Positions 22,229-32,079 of a stretch of DNA of 64,000 nucleotides are shown piece after piece. The position numbers and the translations under genes were made by a program. The notes beneath the pieces are model-generated. The model ran no database searches, was not told where the DNA came from, and saw only the letters and a program-made list of their open reading frames with translations. The first letter of the stretch is position 1; every line of letters starts with the position of its first letter. Source of the stretch: Zonotrichia leucophrys gambelii (taxonomy: Eukaryota > Chordata > Aves > Passeriformes > Passerellidae); contig NC_088179.1 in assembly GCF_028769735.1 (NCBI RefSeq), forward strand, positions 5,588,001-5,652,000, in the 5' to 3' direction.

Positions 22229-25200
22229 GTGCTTGCATCCCACACTGACCAAGGACATCCCACATCCCACAAGGACAGTGTGTCAGTGCCTGGGTGGGAT
22301 CAGGAGCCTGTGGGACCATTGCACACCTCAAGGCAGTGCTGGCCAAGCACTCTGAGCTGACCAATCCACAGATATTCGGAAAGCAGAGTTGGTCTGGTTC
22401 TTTCCCCTTTGCCCACTCAGCGTTGTGGATCACATCCACCCACCAGTTTGCCTGTGAGGGAAATCTGCACCCATCTCACCCTGAAATCTTTACAGATAAA
22501 ATCACATTAATTCCTAGGACCTTTAACAGGGATAGACCCATGCATGAGACCCCTCAGGTGGGACAGAAAAGAGCCCAAGCCAAGATCACACAAAACTTCC
22601 AAGCAGCTAAGGACAAAAGCCCAGATTATCCCACCCAGCTTCAGCTACACCAAGCCTGGTCCATTTTCCATGGAGAATGGAGGTGACACCTCCAGACAGT
22701 GAGAGAGCTGGCCAAAGGTAACTTCTGGAAAGCCTTTAAACAAAGCCAAACACACATAAAAGCGGCACCCTGCTCTTCCTTCACAATCAGGGTGAAAACT
22801 GAGGCTGAATTCCCCTGATTAAGATCCTCATCATGGCCCAGCTCCGAGCTGACCCACCCTCATCAGGCTTTGCTCTTTGGAAAAAGCTAATTCCAATGGC
22901 AGCCAGGAGGAAGGGAATTTACACTGCTCTGCTGTGACCCAGACTTCACAGCCATTCAAAGTGAGCAGCCACAGCCATTAAAAACTTCACTTCATGCACT
23001 GAAGAGGCTCATAAAGAGAGCGTGAATTCACAGAGCTCAGAAAGCCCTTTCCCTGCCTGTCCCACAGCCTGCCTTTGTCTGAAATATGGAATAAAAGGGA
23101 GCTTCATATTTTACTTCAGACTTGTTTCACTCTCCCCTTGTTTTCTCTGCAGGCTGACTAAAGAGGAAGTGATTTATAAGGGGAAAACAAGGGGAAGTGG
23201 TTCTAATTAATTGGCCATAACCGTTACAGCTGTACTGGCACCCAGCAAACAGAGGGCAACAGTGCCCAGACAGAGATGCAGTACCCTGGAAGATTCCACA
23301 ATAATCCTGCTCCAAGACAGAATAAAATCAATTTTTCCCTTTGTCCAAGGGGCCTGGCACCTGAGCTGTCATTTTCCACACAGAGTCGGCAGGAGAGGGG
23401 AACAGAAAGGGGTCTCCAGCTCCAGCCTCTCCTTTCAGTCCCTCCTTTCCCTTTCCAAGGAGGGCTCAGAGTTCATTTTCAAGTCAGGTCAAGTTCAGGG
23501 TCTAAGGAGAGAGTCCAGCTAAAGAAATCTCAATCCAAGCCTAGGATGAGAAGCTTTACCAAAAGGCTCCCTCAGCCCCTTCCATCTCCCAGCTGGGAGG
23601 AGAACCGGGGCACTGCAGAGCCAGGGGGAGCAGAAAGGCCATTTTGTGTCCAGGAACAAATGTGTTTGTTCTGCTTTCAGCAGCATTATGGCCAGGAGAA
23701 CGGGCCTTGAGGGAGCCATCCATCACAGACTGCAGGTGCCTGGCTTCAGGAGGGGGAAACTCTCCAGCTTTCCTGACTGTGAGTGCCAGAAGTTCTGTAT
23801 CCAAACTTCATCCTGACCTCAGAGGGTTGGCCCGCTCCGTGGGAGGAAACAAAGCCTGGGCATAATCAGAGCAAGCTCATAATTAAAAGTGCTCTTGCTT
23901 TTATGAGCTCCCAGGTCACCAAACTGCCATGAGAGAAGCTGTTTCCATTATCCCTCGCTGCACAGGGGGAAGGAACAGCCTGGCAGGTGCCAGAGCCTGG
24001 TGTTTGCAGAGGGCAGCCCTGCTGTGACCCCTGGGAGTCTCTGCACAGGGATTTTTATGGGTGGAAGGTGTGGGGAGCAGCTAACCAGGACAGGTTTAAC
24101 AGGGAAATCCAATAGTAGCAGGGAAAAGAGTGCAAAATTCAATTAACACTGGGCATTCCCACTTACCAGAGGCATAGTGTCCTCAGGAAGAAAGCCAGGC
24201 TCCTGCCAGCTGTCCCACAGGAGCAGACACTGCAGCTCTGAGAGTGTGATAAGCTCCAGCTTCTGTAACAAGTTAAAAAAAAAGACACCAATATTTGCCC
24301 AGCACTTTGCTGGGGCTGAGCTCGATTATGCTGTGCTGTGAGAGATTAACACAGCCAGATTGCTTTGTGGACTCACTGCTTCCCCACGGCCCCAGGCAGA
24401 TTTTCCTCCTCATGCTTTGGAAAAGGTCTCAGGACGTGAACCTGCGTTCAGCAGGGAGCCTGAGCAGCTCCAGGGGGCTGCTATTTCCTCTCCACCTGGG
24501 ATCCAGGCAAGCCAGCACCTTCCCCAGGGGTCTGGCTGATCATCTGCTGCATTTGGGACAAGGACAGCCCCAGGCAGGACTCTGTCTCCAGCTCCCAGCC
24601 CCATGGCTCTGGGAGGTGGTGGGCCCTTCTTCCAGGCAAGAGACTCCAGGTCCCAGGAGGAGCAGCAGATCCCAGCAGCTACAGGGATTTACTTTAATTA
24701 AAGACATTTCTGTGCCTTCTTGGCAGTTCCTGCTATGCCAGTGGGAAAAGCAAAAGCCACCCAAGAGAAAATGCCACTGTACCTGGCTGGTGCGACAGGA
24801 TGCTCCTGCAGGGAGGCAGCTGCAGCAGGATCTCTGGGGAAGAAGGAAAAAAGCTCCAAATGGAAGAACCCCAGGAAAGTACTGAGGACACTGGCACAAC
24901 CATCAAAGCCTATGCTGTGCCACCTTGAGAAAGGAGATTCCAAAACAGCTGAAGGGGAAAAAAAAGAAAAACTTTAATTAGAAAATAATTAATCACTGCA
25001 ATTCTTCGGGGACAGCCCATGGGCCCTTGCAGGCAGTGCAGCAAAAACAGCTCCTGGGACACCAGAGTGGCACACAGGGACAGGGGACAAAGAGATGCTC
25101 AGGGAAGGGGCAGGATGGAGCTGTCCTGGTGTTAAGAAAACAGTGGCTTTATTCCAGAACCCAAATTAAACCAAGAGCAGTATAAAACAAAGTGAAGGAC

Positions 25201-26690
25201 AAGCATCGCTCTAGGAGTGAAACAGCTCCCTGTTATCAGCTCAGGGTAAGGGACAGAGCCCTTTTCTAGGCAAGAGCAGTGGAATGTGACATTAAGCAGA
25301 AGTCAGACAAAACCTGCTGCTTTTGGCTGCAGCAAGCAGCCCACATTGCTGGCAGGTGCAGGGGGAAAGGACTTCATCCCCTTTTCCAGAAAAAACCCAA
25401 ACCCAGCACCTTTGCTGACCCCTCTGGTACCTGTTAGCCAGCTCCAGTATCCACGTCCCACATGGAGGATCCAGAGGGATGAGGGCTGAACAGAGGGGAT
25501 GGACACCATGGCTGGCTGCGCCCTGCCCCTGCAGCAGGGTGGGCAGAGACAGCCTCTGTGATTTGCAGAAACCTAAATCAAAATAGATTTCTACTCCTGA
25601 AAATTTCCACTCTGCCTCATTTGCCAGGGACTGTCCCCTCAGCTGGACACCCCTGGCCAGGGGCAAAGGCGGCACCACTTTAGAGGCTCAGAGATGTCCA
25701 GGGATGGACGGGACACCCCAGGGAAGAGAAGGGCCAAGGAAGGTGTGAGCAGCTGCTCCTGTGTTTGCTCAGCTGCTCCAGCACTGCTGGGGAAGAGGAG
25801 AGGTTTCAGCCTGGGGTAGTCATTCCTCACATGTCAGACTCCAAGCAGAGGTTTGGAACACTCAGTGTACGCTTGAGACAGCACCTGGGGAGGGCTCATC
25901 CCATGCAGGACAAGCTTTGCCAAGATCTTGTTCCTGCTCCTCTAACAAACAATTCAGTTTACTTTACTCACGTTGTGTTGGCTGTTAGTAAGGAAGGGTG
26001 AGTGATCCATGACCAGCAGCAGAGCCAAGGGCATGAACATTATTCTCTCCTGGGCTGTGAGCAGGTTTTGAACCCACAGCCATCACCAGACAATGGTGGC
26101 CTCCACCATTAGCTGCCACCACTTAGCCCTGCCCTAGGCAAGGCTGCAATTACAAGCGAGAAAATCCCAAATCCAGCACACAGGTCCCTTACAGAGGGCA
26201 GGTTTGGGTTCAAGAGCCATGCAGTGGAAATGCAGAGCAGTTTCTTGCATCCCATTCCTCACGGCAGGCTCCAGAATGCACAGCCCTTCCACACAGGGGT
26301 CCTCTGGCACAGGGAATTCCCATCTGCTCCCAAAGAGAGCAGGTCTGGAAAGGATGGGAAGATTACTCTGCAAAACAGCCTCGAGCTGTGAGGTGGTAGG
26401 GTGAGGACCTGTGAGGATGTGAAGGCTCCTGTTCCCAAGGACCAGGCAAGGCTGGACCATGGACATTCATCCAGCTCTCTGCTCACACCAGGCTGCTCTT
26501 GAGCACAACAGGGTCAGCCACAGGTGCACACACTCCTGAGAAGCAACTGCACATTAGGCAAGGCTCTGCCAGGCCAAAACTGAACCACTGGGGCTCAGAC
26601 TTCCACCAAAAAAAGGTTCAAGCATGAGACAGCGCTGGGTAACAATTCCTCGACCTGCACATCCCTCACTCCAGCAGAGCCTCTGCTGAA
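22229..26690. other. Single-copy non-coding stretch up to the solo LTR
   Basis: No exon, RNA gene or repeat family was recognised. The stretch holds an inverted repeat at 23134-23194 (listed separately). Open frames up to 196 codons (24295-24885 plus) show no domain and overlap open frames on the other strand. Confidence 0.55.
23134..23194. repeat. 12-bp perfect inverted repeat, 37-nt loop
   Basis: CCCCTTGTTTTC (23134-23145) is repeated in reverse complement as GAAAACAAGGGG (23183-23194). Allowing a small internal loop, three more pairs (CAC/GTG) extend the stem outward. The left arm is followed by TCTGCAGG, which resembles a 3' splice site, but no coding frame follows. Confidence 0.7.
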
Positions 26691-27087
26691 TGTCACAGAC
26701 GTATTTTATGAAAAATCCTTTTGCTAAAATATTTTCTCCTGAGAAGCTGAGAGGCCTCAGAAATGAAATGTAAACAATAATTATCTGCTGCTGTGGAATG
26801 CAACAGGTGCATCTGTGATTGGTCTCATGTGTTTTTTTTAATTAATGGCCAGTCACAGTCCAGCTGTCTTGGACTCTCTGGTCAGTCACAAGATTTTATT
26901 ATCATTCCATTCCTATTCTTTTCAAGCCTTCCTATGAAATCCTTTCTCTACTCTTTTAGTAGAGTTTTAGTATATAATTTTCTTTTAATATAATATATAT
27001 CATAAAATAATAAATCAGCCTTCTGAAACATGGAGTCAACATTCTCATCTCTCCCCTCGTCCTGTGACCCCTGCAAACACCACCACA
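26691..27087 (+). mobile_element. Solo LTR of an avian endogenous retrovirus (class II-like), 397 bp
   Basis: It starts TGTCACAGACGTATTTTATG and ends CAAACACCACCACA, giving TG...CA termini. The 6 bp before it (26685-26690) and after it (27088-27093) are both GCTGAA, a perfect target-site duplication. Inside lie an inverted CCAAT word (GATTGG, 26817-26822), a TATATAA word near 26971 and a polyadenylation signal AATAAA at 27009-27014, which set plus orientation. No gag, pol or env sequence is attached, so the internal part was lost, presumably by LTR-LTR recombination. A 6-bp duplication is typical of class II (ERVK-like) elements. The sequence resembles a common songbird LTR, recognised from memory. 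Confidence 0.92.
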
Positions 27088-27093
27088 GCTGAA

Positions 27094-27983
27094 CAGCACC
27101 ACGACTGCTGCCGTGGCTTGCATGGCACAAGAACCCATGAGCAGCCACCTTCGTGGGGAGCAAGGGTCTGGCTTGCATGATACAGGCAAGCAAAGGGTGT
27201 TCACAAGCTCAAGAAGCACAAGAACAGGCAGCAAATTACTGACAGACCTCCAGGACCTTGTCTTGAAAGGAATCATCCTCTGCTCCTCTCCATCAGCTCC
27301 TGCTGAGTGCTCCCACTGATTGTGCTCCTCAGAGGACCTGGAAGAGTGGCTCAATCAAATCTCACCCTACATCACTTATTTTTCAAAAGATTTTAGAGTT
27401 ATAATCAAATTTTTGACACACATCCACCCACACACACACTTTTCAAGCATTTCCCAAATTCCTAGAGGCTTTCACTTTACTACCCCAGCAGAAAGGGACA
27501 TTTCCACCTGACACAAGCCAAGTACAGCAACCCTCGGTACAGGATTTTGTAGACAGCAAGCAGAGAGGGGCAGGATCACCCATTCTGATGCCAATTCATA
27601 ACATTCTAAAACATCCTTTCAAGCCCTGCTTATATCAACCCAGCTGTGGTAAAATACACAAGGCACCAGGCAAAATCAAGGGAAATACATGTAAAGGGAA
27701 TTACCTGGGAAGCCAATGAGTGCACATAGCAGATTCAGTTTGTCTGGGGAATCTCAGAGTCCACAGAGATCAGACACCCAAAACACGAATCCCAGAAACA
27801 GCTTACTCCCACTTATAATGAGGAAACACAAACAGTTTACTCCCACCTATAAGGAGGAAACAGGATGCACCCTGTGCTCAGATTTCTGCTCCTTGCACTA
27901 CCAGCAGTGCCAGCAGAATTATCCCCCAGCAAAACCCCATCCTTACCAGACTCTTCTTTCTGCATCCACTGAGGTGGAGCTAA
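27094..27983. other. Single-copy non-coding spacer
   Basis: Nothing recognisable lies between the solo LTR and the old CR1 copy. A short CA-rich run (CACACATCCACCCACACACACAC-like) lies near 27416-27440. Confidence 0.55.
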
Positions 27984-28825
27984 GAACAGCTCAGCTGGAA
28001 GGAACCTACAACCATCATCTTGTCCAAGAGCCACTGCAGGGCTGGCCAAAACTTAAAATGTGTTATTAAGGCCATTGCCCAAATGTCCCTTAGCCACTGA
28101 CAGGCTTGGAGCAGTAGGCACCTCTCCAAGAAGGTTCTTCCAAACACAGAGAGGTTGTTCTAGTGCTTGACCACCCATATTCATGTCCCTGAACATCCAT
28201 TCCAATGGTGGAGTCCAGAAGTGGGCACAGCACTCAAGCACCACCTCCAAGCACAGAGGGACACCCACCTTTTTTGGCCATCTGTGTTTTCCTCCCCAGG
28301 ATGTGGTTTGCCCTCATGGCTCCTGTGGAGCTGCTGCCACACACCCCCCCAAACCTTCCTGCAGGGCTGCTCCCAGCCATTCCCCTCCCAGTTTCTTATC
28401 CAAATTTCCAGTTCTCTTGTCCCTCACAACAGTCTGCAGCACCTGCCAGTTTATTATCATCAGCAAACTCACTCACAGTGCATTCAGCTGCTGTATCCAG
28501 ATCACTGATAAAAATATTGACCAGAACTGGGCAGGAATGTGAATCTACGCTGCGTGCACCTAATGATTTTATTGCCCTTTAAATGCCTTTAATAGTGCCC
28601 AGTGTGATCCTCTCCATCTTATTTTTCCCAGGCACTGAGCTTCGGCTAACAGGGCTGTAGGCTCCTGGATTTTCCCTCATGCCCTCCTTGTAAATTGGAC
28701 TAATTCTGGCTGGCTTCCAGTCAGCTGGGAGCTCCCCAGCCTCCCAAGGCCTTTGTAGAGCACGTGCTCCAGCTCCTTCAGTACCCTGGGACGAATCCCA
28801 CCCATCCAGGTCAATTTATGGATGT
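27984..28825 (-). mobile_element. Old CR1 LINE copy with reverse-transcriptase remnants and internal deletions
   Basis: The plus strand starts with a CR1 3' end of a distinct subfamily (CAGCTCAGCTGGAAGGAACC, then TTAAAATGTGTTATTAAGG). Read on the minus strand, the middle encodes a stretch ending in the catalytic FADD (codons at 28456-28467), preceded by VLVNIFISDLD. Nearer 28700 there is SPIYKKG followed by a PVSRSSVPGK-like match to the upstream RT motif. In an intact CR1 these two parts are separated by roughly 100 codons. Here they lie only about 25 codons apart, so an internal deletion has occurred. More sequence is missing after FADD. In-frame stops confirm it is dead. The far edge near 28825 is uncertain. 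Confidence 0.85.
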
Positions 28826-29319
28826 ACAGCTGATGATAACTCGCTGCTGACTCTCGTTAATCTTCATGCAGCTCTTGGTGGGAGGGGTTGGTTGATCTGA
28901 CCTTGCTGAGGGGACTTGCACAGATTCCTCCCCTTCTTCCACATCAGGCCCCTGCCCAGCTGCTCCAGGAAGAGCAGCTCATCTCCCTGGTGGGCTCCCA
29001 GCACGTGGAATTCCTGTGGTTTGTGTGCTCACAGCTCAGCAGGACACACAGAATAAACACTGACCCACACTGCAAGCTTTCCTTCCAGTAAAGTCTGGGA
29101 GCTTTCCTAACCCGACATCAAATAGACTAAACCCTAAAAAGGTGGGTTAGAGCGCTATTGGCAGACCTGTTTTAAAATAAAACCATGAAACACAGTATGG
29201 AACCCATCCCTGAGGAATCTCCACGGGCTACAGCAGTCCCAGCAGGATGCAGCCAGGATCTGTGGACACTGAGAGCTGTGGAGAGCAAAGCCCTGATTCT
29301 GCAAGGTGTCCTTGGAGCC

Positions 29320-29500
29320 CCATTATTTGTGATTAATAAGGCATGATGCAAACACTTAGTTAAATCAGATTAGATCAATAGTACACCATGAATCACTTCT
29401 ATAGGTTTCCTATAATATTTATATAGACTGCAGTTATCAGCAAGAATCTCCTGTAAAATTGTCTGTGCTGAAATTTATTTGAAAAAGTACCTTTTATACT
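29320..29500. promoter_or_regulatory. AT-rich motif block; candidate CNE
   Basis: GTGATTAATAAGGCATGATG, TTAGTTAAATCAGATTAGAT, CCTATAATATTTATATAGAC and GCAGTTATCAGC sit together with little GC. The block is markedly more AT-rich than its neighbours and carries TAAT and TTATC words. Regulatory role is inferred. Confidence 0.25.
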
Positions 29501-29859
29501 CTATTAAAAAAAGCAAACTGACTTTTTTATTCTCTCATAGAGCTGAACTTCCCAGGCAAAAGCTTGGGGAACAGCATGTGGCTTTGCAAAACAAACATTT
29601 TCAGACTGCTGCCTGTTTTATCACCTCCTGGAATGGGAATTCCACCTCCATCCCTGTTCCTCTTCAGCCTCTTACACACGTATACAGTGAAAAACAAATG
29701 TTTCAGCTATCTCTGCTCACTGTTGGGAGGGCACAGGAGTGGGACAGAGCCAGCAAGGGGTGTGAAAGCCAGCACACTTCCACACTGGTCCAGTAATAAC
29801 AGAAAAAACACCCTGACAAAGATTTTCCTGAGGTTTCACAAACTCCTTGTGCACTAAAT

Positions 29860-30030
29860 CAAGGCAGCGAATTTACAGCAAATTAATGAAACTAATTTTC
29901 TGACTGGAATCATCATCTGTGAATTATTGTGTCTTTACTCATTAAATAAATTATCTGTGTCTTCCAAGACATTAAGAATGCATCATAAATTACAGCCCTT
30001 CATAAATAATTTGCTTTTTGCCTGGGTTTA
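29860..30030. promoter_or_regulatory. AT-rich motif block; candidate CNE
   Basis: The block contains AAATTAATGAAACTAATTTT, GAATTATTGTG, CTCATTAAATAAATTATCTG, GACATTAAGAATGCATC and ATAAATTACAGCCC. Homeodomain-like TAAT/ATTA words are dense and no reading frame crosses it. This is motif evidence only. Confidence 0.28.
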
Positions 30031-30032
30031 AA

Positions 30033-30255
30033 TATAGAAGGAGAATAAAGCAAGGGGAAGACAAGAATACAAGAGATAAGGGAAGCAAAGAGGCAAAAAA
30101 GAAAACAAAAGAGAAGGGAAGAGAATGAAACTGAGAACAAAATGAGTGAAGAGAGGAAAAAAACAGGTGAAAATGGAGACATATGTCCAGCTCAGAAGGG
30201 AAGGAAATGAGGAAGGAAGAAAGGAAGTGAGGGATGAAAGAGGACAGACAGGACA
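30033..30255. repeat. Purine-rich (GA-rich) tract of about 220 bp
   Basis: The plus strand is largely A and G, with motifs such as GGAAGGAAATGAGGAAGG and AAGAGAAGGGAAGAGAATG, broken by a short mixed segment near 30178-30195. The open frames on its complement are Ser/Phe/Leu low-complexity artefacts. Such tracts can form triplex DNA and often arise from decayed GGAA-type microsatellites. Confidence 0.85.
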
Positions 30256-30788
30256 AATAGCCCTGTGCAATATTTCAGGTCGGTGTTAATTGCGACTCGG
30301 TGGACGTGGCAGGAAATGAAGCGCCAATATCCAAAGGCTCTCGTGACTTTTATAAATGATTCCATTCCCATTGAGCTTGTTCCATGTCAATGAGTACAAA
30401 CATTCTGTCTGAGAGATCTCTGCAAAGGGACGCCAGCAAGGGAAACACACTTTGTCATGGAGCAGTGACAGCGGTGACTGAGAGGGCCCCAGATCTGTAA
30501 ATGACAACAGAAGCCACGGCTGACTTGTCAAAGAGGGGCAGAGCAACACCCTGGATTTGTGCTGAGGGATCCTGCTCCAGGCTGGCCCAGAGCAGGCAGA
30601 GTCAGATCCCTGCCCAGCCTCCAGCCTGGCTCAGCTCAAGGAGATGGTGCTGACAAACACAGGTGAAACCTCCTTGGGACGCCAAGGTGATCCAGGGGCA
30701 GACCTGTGCCAGATCCAGCAGGATTTCTGTCCAGACACCATCCAGGACACCAGTACCCATCCCTTAATGCTACAGCCTTGACAAGGGT

Positions 30789-30870
30789 CACAGAAGAACC
30801 TGAGCTGGAAGGGACCCACAAGGAGCAGCCTCCAACTCCTGGCGCTGCCCAGGACACTCCAAGAGCAATT
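30789..30870 (-). mobile_element. Short CR1 LINE 3' end
   Basis: CACAGAAGAACCTGAGCTGG, AAGGGACCCACAAGGA and CCTCCAACTCCTGGC match the reversed 3' end of a CR1 subfamily with GAGCTGGAAGGGACCCACAAGG wording. Only about 80 bp are recognisable before similarity is lost. Confidence 0.75.
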
Positions 30871-31965
30871 ACAGCTTTTAAAACTCAGCAGAGGCTGCCA
30901 AAGGAGCAGCCAAACCACTGTCACACACTGCCAGAACAGCTTCTTTCTCAGGCAGGCCCTTGGCTGCTGCCAGGTTCCCCCTCAGTTCGAGGGCCACCAG
31001 GACAGAGCTGGGCAGCAGCAGTGTCATCCCCTTCCTGCCACATGGCAAGAAATGAGCCCAGGCCAGTGAGGAACAGGTTGGTGCCTGTTTGCCTGCACTC
31101 TGGGAGAGCCTCTCTGCCTGGAGAGCATTCCCACTGAGTAAGACCCTTGTCCTGAAAATATAAAGAGCTGCAGTTTAGGGAGATTTCTGATGAGAAGTGG
31201 AATGAAGTTAGCACTCACAATGCTGGTGAAGAGGCCCATGAGACACAGCACAGCCATATGACTTCTCACCAGCAGATCCGAGCTCATCTGAGATGACCAG
31301 AAGTCATGCAGGAAAACTAGAGGAGCTCCAAGCCAAGTATTTTGCTCTTGGGTGGAACTCCTTAGCTCAGCACCACAGCCACAATGACCTTTTTGTGGCC
31401 AGCTCAGAGAACAGGCCAACATCTGCCTCCAAAACCTGACGTGGCCATTCCCTTGCTGAGCTGCCCAAGCCAGCTGTGGTTTGCACCCTGGCCTGGTGAC
31501 ACTGAGTGTCCTGTCCTGCTTCCTGGGATTTGGCTGTGTCAGCACCACAGCTGGGCTGGGGACAGGGCAGGGTCACAGCAGCTGGCTCACCTCTGGCTGC
31601 CTGCAGGCAGAAGGGTGTTTCTGCAGGAAGCTGGAGGGTGGCCAGTCCTGGGAGCTCTTGGAGAATGAGCACAATGGCAGCTGTTTCCTCTTGGGAAGTG
31701 GAAGAGCTCTGATCTCATGATGTCATGTCACCGGTCAGCACAAAAGGAATGTTTTCCTCCTTCTTCCAAGTCCAAACCCAGTCTGGGTACATGGAGCCTC
31801 CAAGTCTGCTCTGCAGCCATCAGATCTGCTGGTTAACAGGTGGCAGCAACACCAAGGCAACAGTGAAAGTGAAGCCACAGCAGGATTAGTCCCAGAAGAC
31901 AGCAATGATCCAAGAAAACATCTCTGGGAAACTCCTGGCCAGATGATAGCACACACAGCCATACC
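30871..31965. other. Single-copy non-coding spacer
   Basis: No gene, RNA or repeat was recognised between two short CR1 ends. The 174-codon minus-strand frame at 31024-31548 has no domain. Confidence 0.5.
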
Positions 31966-32079
31966 ACAGAGTCACTCAGTGGGTTAGAAGGGACCTTAAA
32001 AACCATCTCATTCCAACCCCTGCCTTGGGCAGGTACTCCTCTCACTAGGGCTGGGTGCTCAGAGCCCTGTCCAAGTCAC
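31966..32079 (-). mobile_element. Short CR1 LINE 3' end
   Basis: CACAGAGTCACTCAGTGGGT, TAGAAGGGACCTTAAAAACC, ATCTCATTCCAACCCCTGCC and CTCAGAGCCCTGTCCAAGTC form the reversed end of CR1, truncated after about 114 bp. Confidence 0.88.

Larger units (their letters stand above)
28826..30788. other. Single-copy non-coding stretch with AT-rich blocks and a purine tract
   Basis: No gene was recognised. AT-rich blocks at about 29320-29500 and 29860-30030 are candidate conserved elements. A long purine-rich tract runs from 30033 to 30255. All are listed separately. Confidence 0.55.
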
